Below are positions 11,347-22,769 of a stretch of DNA of 64,000 nt, one piece after another (position 1 is the first letter of the stretch; each line of letters starts with the position of its first letter). A program made the translations under genes and the position numbers. The stretch comes from Tilletiopsis washingtonensis (taxonomy: Eukaryota; Basidiomycota; Exobasidiomycetes; Entylomatales), in the NCBI RefSeq assembly GCF_003144115.1, contig NW_020312018.1, positions 419,658-483,657 on the forward strand, written 5' to 3'. A model generated the notes under the pieces. That model saw only the letters and a program-made list of their open reading frames with translations, was not told the DNA's origin and made no database searches.

Positions 11347-12534
11347 ATGCCCCTGGCGCGCCTCTCTCCGCTCCTGTGGCCTCGGCTGCAGACATGCGCA
11401 CTGCGGCTGGCAGTCAGCGCCGCACCGCGCGCCGCCGCCACGCCGCAGCTGGCGCGCAGCCAGCACGCCTCGGCCGTGCGGCGCGAGGCGGCCAAGGCAA
11501 AGGTGCCACCGGCGCCCGCCTCGCCGCTCGAGTCGTCGACGGCGCGCGCCGACCTGACCCGCCGGCGCTTCTGGAAGTCGGTGGCGCTCGCATCGGCGCC
11601 GCTGCCGGGGGCCAGTGCCGAGACGGCCTCGACGCTCGTCGTCGAGCTCGACGGCCGCCCGCTGCGCACGCCCGAGGGCACCGTGCTGCGCATCCCGCGC
11701 GAGCGTGTCCTGCTCGCCTCGCTCGTGGCGCGCGAGTGGAGCGAGCAGGAGAAGGTGATGAAGAGTTGGACTCTGCCGATGGTGAGCGCCATGCGTGAAT
11801 CGCCCTGCTCGGCAGCTGATCGGCTGCTGCTCCAGACCTCGCTGGCTGCCCGGGCTCTGGACGGTCTTGCCACACCGGAGCAGCGCTCCGCCGTGTGCGA
11901 CGATCTTGTGCGGTATCTGCGCACGGACACGGTCTGGTGAGTGTGCTATGCATCGCCTGTGTGCTGGACCTCGCGCCCGTGCTCATTCGCGCGCGGCTGC
12001 TCAGCTTCCAGGAGGACCACCCTCCGATCCTCGTTCAGCTGCAGCATGAGCACTGGGACCCGCTTCTCGCCTGGGTGAAGGAGCGATTTGGGAGCACAAT
12101 TGTGCCGATCACCGGGCTGCTGGGCGCGTCGCAGGCCGACGATGCCGTGGCGCCGCTGCGCCGGCACATCGACTCGTACGATGCATGGGAGCTGGCAGCC
12201 TTTGAACGCGCTGTGATGGCGACGAAGAGCTTCGTCATTGCGCTGCGCCTCGTCGAGGCCAACCGCACGTCGGACGGCGAGCAGTGGGGCGTCGAGGAGG
12301 CCAGTCAGGCAGCCGAGGTGGAGGTCAAGAGCCAGACAGAGAAGTGGGGCATGGTTGGTGAGTGTGCCGCGCAATTGCCGCATTGGACCCATGCTGAGCA
12401 CGACACTGCCAGACGACACGCACGACGTGGACCACGAGGACCTGCGCGCTCGGCTGGGCGGCTGCGTGCTCGGCCTGGTGCGCGACAGCGCAGAGGTGGC
12501 TGACGAGGTGCTGAGCGGACAAGCAACGCAATAG
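11347..12534 (+). CDS. ATP12: ATP12 family F1-ATPase assembly chaperone
   Basis: This mitochondrial matrix chaperone binds the free F1 alpha subunit during ATP synthase assembly. Exons are 11347-11781, 11836-11936, 12005-12357 and 12413-12534, all joining in phase, for about 336 residues. The first 60 residues are rich in R and A with few acidic residues, as expected for a mitochondrial presequence. Family hallmarks are RRFWKSVAL, LVVELDGRPLRTPEGTVLRI, VAREWSEQE, a YLRTDTVCF join across intron 2, HWDPLLAWVKERFG and ELAAFERAVMATKSFVIALRLVE near the C terminus. The start is the first ATG of the open frame and lies 270 bases from the divergent nucleoporin start, so the two genes probably share a promoter region. 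The 3' end faces the next gene with 123 bases between stop codons. Confidence 0.9.
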
Positions 12535-12657
12535 AGCAGTCCTCAGGACGCACGCAGCAGAGCCGAGGTCATGAGATGTGCATTCAAGGTATAGCTGCAA
12601 GTGGGGATAGTGGCAAGAGGCTCGTGCATGACGTGTGTGCAGCGTAGCGTGTTGCGC

Positions 12658-13808
12658 TTAGATGGACACGGCAACCACGCCGGCGTTGGCGCTCAGAGTG
12701 CTCATGATGCCCGAGTTGACGTTGTTCTTGCGGTTCTGCGCTACAATCTCCGCAGCTCGCTCGCGCAGCTCGGCCGCCTTCTCGCGCGAGACAAAGCCGT
12801 ACTGCAGAGAGAAGCGGTGAGCATGTGGGACAGTGCGGATCGCTGCAGCACACGCACCGTGTGGCGCGTCGACTCGTCCTCGACGATGCTCTCGTAGACG
12901 GCGAGCTGCCCTTGCGTCGTGAGGTTGTTCCACTCGGCCGTCATGCGGCACCACTGCTTGTACAGGAGGCTGCGCGGCTGCGTCAGCACGAGACGCGGCG
13001 AACGGCGCGACAGGCTGCTCACACAGTGAAGGAGGAGAGGACAGCGTGCTCGTCGATGTTGGCGTCCCACATGTACAGCGTCATGTCGACCGCGTACCGC
13101 GGCGCGCCGGTGATCCAGCGGAAGGAGGCGAGGCTGTGAAGCGGCACTCAGCGGGGCGCTCGGACAAGCATTGAAGTGCAGCACTCACAGCTCTCGCGAC
13201 TGGGTGTCGTAGAGGCCGTACGTGCACTTGTCCCAGCGGTGGCCATCGACGGTGCGCTGGGAGATGCCGTCAGCGCACTGCCTGGCTGCGGCACCTGCAC
13301 GGCAACTCACCAGCTCGCCGACGCACTCCCACCTGCAGGCGCGGCCGTCAAGCTGGACGGCTGCGCTCTGCAGGCCCTCGTCGGCCTGCACGGTGAGCTT
13401 TTGCTTGCCGATCGTCAGTGCGCCGGTGCGCTCCTTCCACGAGGCGAGCGTGCGGCTGCTGCCGGCGGCCTGCATCTCGAAGCTGTCGCTGCGGAACATG
13501 CGCGTGGCGAACGTCATGACGGACTGTGCGGGCCCGAAGGCGCGCTCGTGCCAGGTGATGGACTGCAGCCACTCGCTCCAGTGGAACTGGTTGCCGTCGG
13601 TGCGCAGCGCCAGACTGCGGCCGCGCACGTGCTGCGGCGCATCGGCGCCGAGCATGCCGCTGTCCCAGGCGGCGTAGAGCTCGTCGTGCGTGCCGCGCAC
13701 GAGCTGCGTCCAGCTCTTGCTGCCAGACGGCATCGTATCGGCCTGGGCTTGCGGGAGCGCCCCGTGGGCGGCGTCGTAAGGCGGTGGTGCTGAAGAGAAG
13801 GCAGACAT
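12658..13808 (-). CDS. Unknown protein, five exons
   Basis: I do not recognise this family. Exons 13311-13808, 13189-13256, 13023-13133, 12858-12969 and 12658-12801 join in phase with clean donors, CTGAC-like branch sites and acceptors, giving about 310 residues ending in TAA. The protein starts MSAFSSAPPPYD, with a proline-rich opening of about 30 residues. The rest is well mixed and rich in W, Y, F and charged residues, as in a folded domain: FHWSEWLQSITWHERAFG, CRWECVGEL, DGHRWDKCTYGLYD, FRWITGAPRYAVDMTLYMWD and AEWNNLTTQGQLAVYE. I see no signal peptide, membrane span or catalytic signature. The alternating aromatic and polar pattern with many short strands hints at a beta-rich fold. The tail VNSGIMSTLSANAGVVAVSI is mildly hydrophobic. 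The consistent splicing makes it a real gene. Confidence 0.75.
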
Positions 13809-14635
13809 TGTGAGGTGGTTGTGGGCGGGAAGATGGGGTGGGTGCGGATGCGTGCAGGCTTTATGAGTGCCGCTCGCCGCACACAGGGTCGTCTGCGGGC
13901 ATTCTGCCGCCCTTGGCGCCGTGTGGGTCTGCGGCTGGCTGTGAAGCATGCCGTCGGTGCGATATCGCCGGCACCACGAGGTGATGGTGCTGGTGTGGCT
14001 GCGCCGGCGCTTGTGCCCCACGCGCGCCCACAAGGTCGCCCCGCCTTGGCACCTCGGCGGCCGGCGTCTTGCGCGAGATGCCGCGGCACTAGCGCGGGAG
14101 CGCCCCGAGGGCGCAGCACGCACAGGCCACGCGGGCATTTCTCCATCCGCTCTCCTCCGCAGCGCCTTCGACCCGGCTGCTCTGCAGCCGGTGCAGGTGA
14201 GATAGATGCCCTCGGCTTGCAGACGCCGGTCTCTTGCGAGTTCGGGCTTGTGCACGCTGGTCGAAGCAAAGCATGGAAGGATCAACCTGCGATGGAGTTA
14301 GGCCACCGCGATGACTTTGCAGATGGCCACGGCTTCTCTTTCTGGCCGCCGGCACGCCGTTCGTTCTAGTCGCTGATCCTGTGCTGTCATTGTGAATCAG
14401 AAGACTCTGCTGCAGATATCTAGACCATCTGCTCAGTCACAGGAAGCGCAGCGCGGGCCGGACAGTCTGAGTCGCAACAGACCTCGAGGAGGGGTCGGTG
14501 GTGCGGATGCGCGATGCCCGAGTCCCGAGATCTGGCGGGCCGGCTGTTGCTCTCGCGGCGCGACGCGCCTCACCGCGCGCGGCATCTGCGTCTCTTGCCG
14601 CATCTTCCCAGCCGCAACCTCATCCGCACCTGGCC
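13809..14635. other. Divergent intergenic region between the unknown gene and APC4
   Basis: This probably holds both promoters, because the flanking genes start at 13808 (-) and 14636 (+). In-frame ATG codons upstream of 14636, for example at 14507, leave the APC4 N terminus open. No tRNA, repeat or obvious control motif was seen. Confidence 0.5.
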
Positions 14636-17600
14636 ATGAGCACGCTCCCGCCGCTCTCGCACTTCACACCCGGCGGCGCGGGCCCAGCCGGCGGCAGCAA
14701 GGCCGGCGCGGCCGGCGCATCCGCCGTGCCCAGCAGCAGCCGCACCACCTTCCACCTGCCACCGCGCGCCGTGGCGCCGAGCATGGACGTCGTGCTGCTC
14801 CTCTCCACCGCGCCGCCGGCGCCCGTCGCGCCCCTGACAGGCGCCGCTGCCATGCGCGCTCGCATGCTGGCCATGCAGGCGGCACGGCGTGCCGGCCAGT
14901 CCGCCGCCGCCGCCGGTGCTGCGGCGGGCCAGCCAAAGGCGGGCGTGCGGCGCGCCGAGCTCAGCGCCGAGCTGTGGCGCACGGGCGAGGTCGCCGAGCA
15001 GGTCTGGAAGGTGCCGCTGCTCGTCGAAAATGTCTGGACGGGCGAGGGAGATGAGCTGTGCATCGTCAAGGATGTAGCATGGGCACCAGATGGTGAGTTC
15101 GGCCTGGCATACACGCGACTCTGCAAGCTCACATTCTTGTCTCCAGCGCAAACGGTGTCGCTACTGCTCACCCTGCTGCTGATGCCGACGGGCGCCGCGG
15201 CTGCCCAAGCACCGCATCGTCAAGCGCGCACCTTTGTGTCCACGCATCTGCTGGCCACAGGCGCGCGCCAGGCTCTCTTTGAGCTTCACTCGGCAACGGA
15301 GCCGGCCCCTCGCGAGGCCGGGCATAGTGGGCTAGGCGGTGGAGGTCTGCTATGGTGCAGTGGAAGCCGTCAAGTGAGTGCCAGAGCGCTGATACAGCGT
15401 GCACCTGCTGACTCAGGGCCATAGTCGCCGCCGGCTGCTTGCGATGAGATTCTCGCGTCCCTGCCGCCATTGACCGAGCCAGTGGATCCGAGCGCTCTGC
15501 CGTCCAGCTCTGCCAAGCTCATGCCGCATCAGGTCGCGGCACTGCGCGGTCGCACAACCTCCACAGCTGCCTCGGCCCTGCCGGCGAACGCAGCGCTCAA
15601 CGACCCACGCGGCGTCGGACCGGCACTCGCCAGGCTGCCGCGTCTGCCGCGCATCAGTGCGCCAACGAAGCCTCACAGCGTGCGCGATGAGGCAGGCGTT
15701 GCGCGTACGCGTAGCGCTGGCATCCAAAGGGCCGAGCCGTGCTCTATGCTAGTCGCCTGGGACGGACCGAGGCTTCACGTGCTGCTGGAAGGCGCAGCGC
15801 ACCTGGGCAGCTGCGACCTGGACGAGCTTGTCCCGCGAGACGACGGCAGCTCAGGGCTTCGAGCTATCGTTGCCGCGAGTCTCAGCTCGGACCTCTGCAC
15901 GGCATCAGTTGCCTTCGGGAACCTGACGGATGACGCCTCAGAAGGCGCAGCAATGAACCACTGCACTCTCGCCTTGCCCTTCGGCTTGGCGGAGCCAGGC
16001 GAGTGCTCTGCCGGCCCGTCGCAGCCCGACAAGCAGCTCTCCGCGGTCCAGCATCTTTCCCAGCTCGGCTCGCATCTACGAGCGCTCCTGCTCCACACGC
16101 TCACCCATTTGGCACACCTCAAGACGACGTACGCCGTGCATCAGGCGCACGTTCGCACGTGGAACGACCACCTCCAGACAGCAAGCGAGCAGTACGCTAC
16201 AAACGCCCGCGCCGAGATCTGCGTGGCGGTTGTGATGGGCAACGTGCGCCACGCGCTCGAGAGCCTCTTCGCCGGCAACGAAGGCCTGACGCTCGGCGTG
16301 CTGGAGAAGATGCGAGACGAGATGCTGCGCTCGCTCGACCGGTGTGCTGAGGCTGCGGGCCGCGATCTGACGCAGGCGGCCGAGCGGCTTGTGGTGGTGC
16401 TTACTGAGCTGCTCGGCTGCGCACGATGGTGAGCAGCATGCGCATTGCAAGACATTCCTCCACTGACGCCCAGAGTAGGCCTGAGCGATACGGCACGCTG
16501 CTGCGCGATCAAGAGGACAAGATCGAGGAGATGCTCTCGATGGTGCAAGGCTTCTTGCTTCACGCACGGAGCCTGCAAGAGCTGTGCGAGCTCGAGAGCT
16601 TGGCGTTCGAGGAGTTCTTCGAGTTCTGGCTCCTCGAGCGCGAGCGGCAAGACCGGCAACGATTAGAAGCACGCGGCGAGGCGCCCTCGACTTCTGCCGA
16701 CGGAGGCGGCCAGCGGTGGGACACGTTGACCGTGCTGGAGCTGGTCAGGCGAGGCTTTGCGAGCACAGACATCGATGCCCTCGTCCTTGGGCTCAGTCCG
16801 GACGGGCAGTCTGGTGAAAATACGGCCGGACTGCGCAAGCCTCCAGTGCGGCCGTCGCTGCAGGAGACGATGGCAAAGACGAGGGCGCGGCTCGCCATGC
16901 CGCTGCCCGAGGTGGTGCACTTCCCGGACGCCGACGAGGTCAACGAGGTCTTCAAGGCGAAGAGCGCGCTGTTCATGGGCGGCGCCGCAGGCAGCTCAAA
17001 GACGACACGGACTGGCGTCTTTCCGTGTCTGGACACGCTGTGCCAGACGGTGCTGGCTTCGAGCGCGCGTCTCTTCGATGCATCTCTCGGAGCCGTCATG
17101 CCGCTGGCGAAGCTCACGTCTCGCACGACCTTCTGGCTGCCGACAGGCCTGAGCATGCCGGCTCGCACGCTGTGGAGCAGCATCGACACGGCGTTTGCCC
17201 CGCCTGCACTGCCCACCCGCGTGCTTCTTGCGCCGCCGTCTCAAGTCGAAGGTCGCCTCTTCGTCACCCTCATCCACGACCGCGAGTCGGGCTGCGCGAG
17301 CATCTGCAGCCCGCCGACGACGGCCGGCGACGCCGTAGTCTGGGCCGCCACGGCGCCGGATGGCTCGCTGCGGCAGGTGCACGATGGCACCTTCTACGGC
17401 CGCCTGCTTCTGCTGCTGTGCTCACCGCCAGGCTCAGACGAACCCCGCGAGATTCTGCTGCTGCTTCCCGACGGCGCCGCAGGATGGCGCGCGTCCAAGA
17501 GCTTCATGCTCGACGCCCCGCTCGCGACACCGCTGCAGCTCGCAGCGGGCCAGGGCAAGGGCACTTTGGCGACGCTGTGCGGCTCACTCCAGGCGCCGAC

Positions 17601-17661
17601 GGTGGGCTACTGGGACTTCAGCGCCGAGGAGGAGCAGGCTGAGGCGCAGCTCCAAGGCTAG
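14636..17661 (+). CDS. APC4: Anaphase-promoting complex subunit 4-like protein
   Basis: This is a likely scaffold subunit of the APC/C ubiquitin ligase that drives mitotic exit. Exons are 14636-15092, 15147-15373, 15425-16428 and 16479-17661, with every junction in phase, for about 956 residues. The N-terminal part looks like the start of an APC4 beta-propeller: APSMDVVLLLS, AELWRTGEVAEQVWKVPLL and CIVKDVAWAPDG. The centre carries the APC4 helical region: LGSHLRALLLHTLTHLAHL, then HQAHVRTWNDHL, the repeated charged helices LGVLEKMRDEMLRSLDRCAE and DKIEEMLSMVQGFLLHARSL, and FEEFFEFWLLERERQ. The C-terminal third resembles more propeller sequence and ends YWDFSAEEEQ. Human APC4 is about 808 residues. 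An in-frame ATG at 14507 would add 43 residues. The family call rests on pattern memory; other long WD40/helical scaffolds are possible. Confidence 0.65.
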
Positions 17662-18317
17662 GAACAGGCGCAGGTGACGTCGGCTGCAGCGTGCAGCGCC
17701 GCAATGCCATGCTTCTGTGCAGAATGATGCCCCACAGGAGGCGGTGCCGCGCTAGGGATGGAGGAAGAGCGGCTCACGCGGGCGCCGATCGTGCGTGGGA
17801 GCACGAGATCCCCGGCTGCTGTCCTGCATCGGCAGCAACGCAGCACGACGGCCGCGCTGCGCCCGCTGTCTGCATATCGGAACGCCCACGAGGGGCGCGG
17901 ATGGCGGTGACGCGGCGGTGAGGCTAGCTCATGGCGGGGGCACAGCCTCCTCGCGCTTTCCGCGGCTTGTCGCTCGCTCACGCGCCCGTCCACGCGGTGC
18001 GCAGAAGCCAGGCACTGGAGCAGTGTGCCGATCAAGGCCGATGACGCAGCCGCGGTCCCCGCTTGGCAGCCGCTCGCAGCCGGCGGCCCTCGGCTGCTGC
18101 CCGCCTTGGCAACGCGGCCTTACGGCCGCCAGCCGCTTGCGGGCACTGGAGCAGCGGAGCGCGGAATCGTCTCGCGCCACCGCGGTGGCCTGAGCAGGTA
18201 CATAACGTCGCAGCGTGGATACATCCATTTTGCTTCCCAGACACACGCACCCGGCCTTCATCACACGCCGGCCACTCCTCAACACTCTACACACCTCAAC
18301 CCCAACTCTCACACGCC
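17662..18317. promoter_or_regulatory. Intergenic region and promoter of the glycine-rich membrane protein
   Basis: No gene is supported here. The last 100 bases before the start at 18318 are rich in C, T and CA repeats (about 18240-18317), which looks like the pyrimidine-rich leader of a strongly expressed fungal gene. Confidence 0.4.
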
Positions 18318-19377
18318 ATGCCCGCTCTCGCCGACCTTATCGGCGCTTACTCTGAGCACGAGGCTCGCTCACTCATCGAGCTCACGCGCCGCCGCGGCGG
18401 TGGTGGCGGCGGCGGTGGACGCGGCGGCGGCGGCGGCTCCGTCAGCAGCGGCGGCGGGTCGCGCAGTGGCTCTGGCACGTCAACTGGCGGCACCACGGCC
18501 GGCCGCTCCTCGACGCCCGGCTTCACCGCTGGCTCCGTCTCTGGCGGCTCGGGCCTGCGCGGCAGCTCCAGCGCGAACGGCGTCAGCACGCCGTACACCG
18601 TCACCAGCGGCGCCTTTGCTGGACGCACGGCTGGCGGTGGTACTCGCGGTGGTATCTATGGCAGCGGCGGCTACGGCGGTGGACGCGGCACGGCTGGCGC
18701 TGGCTTCCGTGAGTACAGCGGGTCAGGTGCGGCGCGCGCACGAAGCTCACATTCGCTACAGCCTTCATCTTCTGGCCCCTCGGCTTCGGTGCTGTCGGCC
18801 TCGGCGCGGGCTACTACGGCGCATCCGAGTACCGCAACCGCGACGACCGGCCAGGCGGCGCCGAGACGGTCTTCCTCATCAGCCCGCCCGCCGGCGTCGA
18901 CGCAGAGCAAAACCGCTTCTTCCTGCTCGGCGACAACAACTCCATCGAGACGGTCCGCGACGCGCTCGCTTCGGCTTGCGGCACGGGCACCAACAACGCC
19001 ACGGCACCCTCAAACTTCAGCGCGGGCCCGCAAGAGGTTGCACAGGTGAGCCTGCTGCAGGAGTGCGAGTCTCGCCCCAAGCTGACGCCCGTCTGCAGTA
19101 CTACCGCGGCTCCTCCTTTGCTCTCGGCCTCGACGGCTACGAGAACGGGCAGCCGGCTGTGGGCACGAACGACACGGCTGCGCTCGAGGCACCGCTCGCC
19201 GCGCTGCCCAGCAGCGTCAACCAGACGTACTTCTCTTGCCTGAACTCGACGATCGGCCAGGACGTGCCGCTCGTGGAGGAGGCCGCGGCGACCGACGCTG
19301 CCGGCATCGTCTCGCCGAGCGTCGCGGGCCTCATCTTTGCCCCTGCGATCGTCGTCGCGTTCCTCCTGAACCTCTAA
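18318..19377 (+). CDS. Glycine/serine-rich membrane protein with N-glycosylated ectodomain
   Basis: This is an unnamed protein of about 317 residues. Exons are 18318-18708, 18762-19045 and 19099-19377. Residues 1-27 are a plain head (MPALADLIGAYSEHEARSL). Residues 28-130 are almost pure G, S, T and R, including runs of eight and five glycines. The segment FIFWPLGFGAVGLGAGYYG at about 132-150 looks like a single membrane span. After it come about 165 residues with five N-glycosylation sequons (NAT, NFS, NDT, NQT, NST) and few cysteines, which fits a lumenal or cell-surface domain. The C terminus is an 18-residue hydrophobic stretch, VAGLIFAPAIVVAFLLNL, ending at the stop codon. It could be a second span or a GPI-attachment signal. 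There is no N-terminal signal peptide, so the topology would be type II. I cannot give a function. Confidence 0.8.
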
Positions 19378-19448
19378 GCGCTGGCACTTTCGCGGACCGG
19401 ACCTCAGCACGTCTCTCTATATACCATCGCAATGCCAGTCTGTACATA

Positions 19449-21783
19449 TCACGGCCGCTTGATGAGTCGCACGATGCCGACGAGCAGCGGCACGGCAACG
19501 GGCCCGAAGAAGGGCGTGTAGACAGCCATCTTGTGCTCCTGCGGAAAGTAGAGCTCCTTGATCATGTCGCGGTTGAAGAAGGCGCGGCTGGCGAGCGCAG
19601 CGGCGCGCGAGGAGAGCATGAGCGCGCGCTCGAGATCGGGCGAGGCCTCGCCAGCAGCGCGTGCCGGGACAGGCGGCAGCGCCAGGTGAGCATCGAGCTG
19701 GCAGACAGGTGGTCAGTACGTGGTTGTGGCGCAATTCAGAACCAGCCTCACCATGTCGAGCGCCTCGAGGGCGTCGCGCACGTCGTCCTGCACCTGCTTG
19801 CCGACGCCAAGGTTGGTGATCTTGTGCACGAGGCGGATGATGCCGTGCAGCGTGTCGACGGCCTCGTTGGCCGTCTCCGCTATCCGGCGGCGCAGCAGCG
19901 CATCGAGCGCGACGGCGCGGCGTGCCAGGCGCTGCGCCTCGGTGCTGCCGGCCGGCGAGCGTGGCAGGCGCAGACCGAGCAGCGAGCGCAGCTGCGACGC
20001 AAAGAGCGGCATCATGTCGTCCAGCTCGGCCGCAGCAAAGGGCGGCAGCAGCGAGCTACTGTTCCTGCTGCTGCTCGCATCCTCCGGCGCAGGTGGGCTG
20101 TAGAGCACCACGCCGCCCCACTGCGGCACAAGGAAGCCGCGCGCACTCTCAGACGTCGCCTCGTCGATGTAGAGCGGCCGGTGCTTAGGGCTCGGCACAA
20201 AGACGCAGAAGTGCAGCGTGCGCTCCGTGTCTGACTCTTCGTCGCCCCAGGCCAGGCGCCGCAGCGCGAGGCCGGCTTCGCGCTCGGGATCGGAGAGCCA
20301 GGGAGCTGATGGGAACTCCCAAGCGGTGGCTGGCGAGGGCGAGGAGAGGCTCCACTCGGCCGAGTTGACGAAGACCTGGAGCTGCTCCGGCGTGATGACG
20401 TGGACGTCCTCCGTTGCGGGCTCGGCAGGCAGCTCGGGGAGCGCAAGGCCAGTCTCGCTGGCGGAAGCATCGGCGGCCGTGGCAGAAGCCTCGTCGGGCT
20501 GCTCGACGGCAGCCAAGAGCTCCTCGACAGCTTCTTCCTCCTTTGCCTGCTCCTCATCGTCGAGCGGACTGTCTTCTTGTCCATCGCGAGCGAACTGCGC
20601 CTCTTCGACGGCCTGGCGCACTCGCTCGGCGTGCTCGTCCGAGTCGTTCTGCGGCTCGTAGAGCGGCGTGTCTGCAGTCGACGCGGCATCGTCCGCCTCT
20701 ACCGGCTCAGAAGCCTCGCTGTCGGCCGTCGCGGCCTCTGAGCTGCCTGCCTCTGAGGCAGGCTCGGCATAGACGTCGTGGGCCTGCGCCTCGGCGACTT
20801 GCCGCTTGCGCAGCTCCGGCTCAAAGGCCAGCGGCGCCCACCAGTGGCTCTGGCTCTCGCGTCCGATGCGATGTGTGCCTCGCAGCGCACGCGCAATGGG
20901 TCCGACGTGCCGATCAAGCGCCTCATCGAGCGCCCGCGCATCCCATGCAGCCAGGCCCGCCGGCAGCGGCGACTGCTGCGCTGCATCCTCGTTGAGCAGG
21001 TGCCAGACGGTGCGGATGCGCATCGCGTACGGAATCTCGCGCAGCGAGTGCACGGCACTGGAAGGCGCTAGCTGGAAGAGCGCCGCCAGCTGCTCGCTCA
21101 GATGCTCGCTCAGCAGCGAGATGCCGTGCCCACCGCTGCTGGGCGCGTCAATGGCGAGTGCAGCATCCGAGGCAAGCGAGACGCGGTAGACTGCCGCAGG
21201 CATCAGCAGCTGAGAGGTCTTCTGCTGCAGGGTGCACTCACGAGGGCCGCCTGCACTCTTTGAGCTCGGCGATTGCGAGCCCTCGACCGACACTTGCAGC
21301 CGCACATCGTGGCACTCGGCGGTGCGCGAGAGGGCGCGCTGAACGCTGCGCTGTAGCGCCTCGCTCCACGCCGCCACGTCGTCGTAGCGCTCCTCCTGCG
21401 CGAAGAAGGGAAACGCCTCGGGCAGAAGCGAGCGCGGCACCTCGAGCTGCAGCGTCAGCGGCGTTCGCACGGCGCAGGCCTGCTGTGCGGAGCCCATGTC
21501 AGCCAGGCCAGAGCAGCGGCTGCGCACGTCCATGTCGCCGACTCACCTCTGCACGGCGGGCGGCCCACTGCGCCACGCGCTCCTCGGGCAGCGCGCGCCG
21601 CTCGATGCTCGTCAGGTGCCACCATGCCGGCAGTGCGGCGAGGATGGCGAGCCAGAAGGCGGCCAGCACGGCGGCGCGGCGGCGGCGCGACTGGAACGAC
21701 GAGGGCAGCACGGCCGCGGCGGCTGCGGCATCGGCGGCGGCGGCGGCGCTGCCCGTGAGGCGCGCCTTGGTGGCGGCGGGCAT
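19449..21783 (-). CDS. GPI17: GPI transamidase subunit PIG-S (Gpi17)
   Basis: This is an ER membrane subunit of the complex that attaches GPI anchors to proteins. Exons are 21547-21783, 19752-21482 and 19449-19697, giving about 738 residues. The N terminus has the PIG-S layout: a basic stretch (SRRRR), a membrane span AAVLAAFWLAILAALPAWW at about 37-55, then TSIERRALPEERVAQW. The lumenal part includes PLTLQLEVPRSLLPEAFPFF, TLHFCVFVPS, RPLYIDEATS, WGGVVLYSPP, LFASQLRSLLGLRLPRSP and DTLHGIIRLVHKITNLGVG. The C-terminal exon encodes FFNRDMIKELYFPQEHKMAV, a second span (TPFFGPVAVPLLVGIV) and a short basic tail RLIKRP. An acidic low-complexity insert of about 100 residues sits mid-protein, around residues 330-440. 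The start is the first ATG and places the span at the family position. The 3' end lies 71 bases from the stop of the converging gene. Confidence 0.92.
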
Positions 21784-22769
21784 GCGTGCTCGACGTGCGT
21801 GTCGCTGTGGACCGCAGCGAGGAGTGCGAGCGGCGAGGTGCGTGTGGAGAAGCGCAGAGGAAGGACAGCAGCCGGCTGCTGGGTGAGGGAGCTGCTCCGT
21901 GCCGCTGGAGCTGGACGCTGCATCAGGCTCGTGCGCGCTGCTCCCACGCCGGTGTCGGCGCTGTGCGGCCGCCGAGCGCCGTCCGTACCCCGCAAAGGCG
22001 TGCTCTCACTACCGGCCTTGCGCCACCGCCGCCCGCCTGCCGCCATCCGGATGCAGGCCTCGAGCACCTCCACACGACGGAACTGAAGGCGCAGCAAGAG
22101 GCAAATGCAACAGGTGGGATCAGCGCGGCATCGCGGAACCCTTGTGCTGATCGTCGCGGGGCGCCAGTGTGCAGACGGCGGTGCGCAGGCCTCCACCTGG
22201 CCTCCCTTCATGCTGGGGCACGGCGTACCAGACTGCCCTTTGTCCAGCGTCAGCACCAGCAACGCAGCATCGCAGCGCCTCTGCCCTTCGCATGCCGAGC
22301 TCGTCGTCGCGGAGGGCGTGCCTTGCGGCCGCAAGCGCAGGGCACGCGCGCCAGGGCTTGCTTCACGCTTCGCGCTTCGCGCTTGTGCCGCGGCGCGCCG
22401 AGCACGCCACGCCGCACGCGGCGCCGCGGCCGACGGCCCGCCGCGCAACCGAACCGCTCGGCCGGAGCGCTGCGCCCGCCCCTCAGAGCAGCACTCTACT
22501 CTAGACTTTGGCCGATACGCACATGGCGCTGCTGACGACGCCATCCGCCCTCGCTCTATATCCGGCGACTTGGCTCATCCCTTCTCCTTAAAGCTTGCTC
22601 GCTGCCGCTGCTGCTTCCTGCGTCCCCGCCTCCACCATCACCTCGCCGCCGCCGGCCCGCGTTCAGCTCCGCCCACCGCCGCGTGCCGCCCCTGCCGGAC
22701 CCTGTCCCACGCCTGTTCGCCCGCACCCGCCGCGCTCACCCCGCACTCGCACTCGCACTGCCGCCCAGC
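21784..22769. promoter_or_regulatory. Divergent promoter region between PIG-S and CYS3
   Basis: The region separates PIG-S (-) and cystathionine gamma-lyase (+). It contains a short tandem repeat of CGCTTCG-type units near 22364-22385 and a TATA-like run at 22557-22561. Open frames on both strands are compositional and overlap each other. Confidence 0.45.
22557..22561 (+). promoter_or_regulatory. TATA-like element upstream of CYS3
   Basis: The sequence TATAT, in the context CTCTATATCC, stands out in otherwise GC-rich DNA about 209 bases upstream of the CYS3 start codon. Its role is inferred from base composition and position only. Confidence 0.3.

Noticed and set aside
18762-21783. A functional cluster linking the glycine-rich membrane protein with PIG-S
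   Set aside because: The genes converge and share no promoter. A GPI tail on the first protein is only a possibility, so the link is probably chance.
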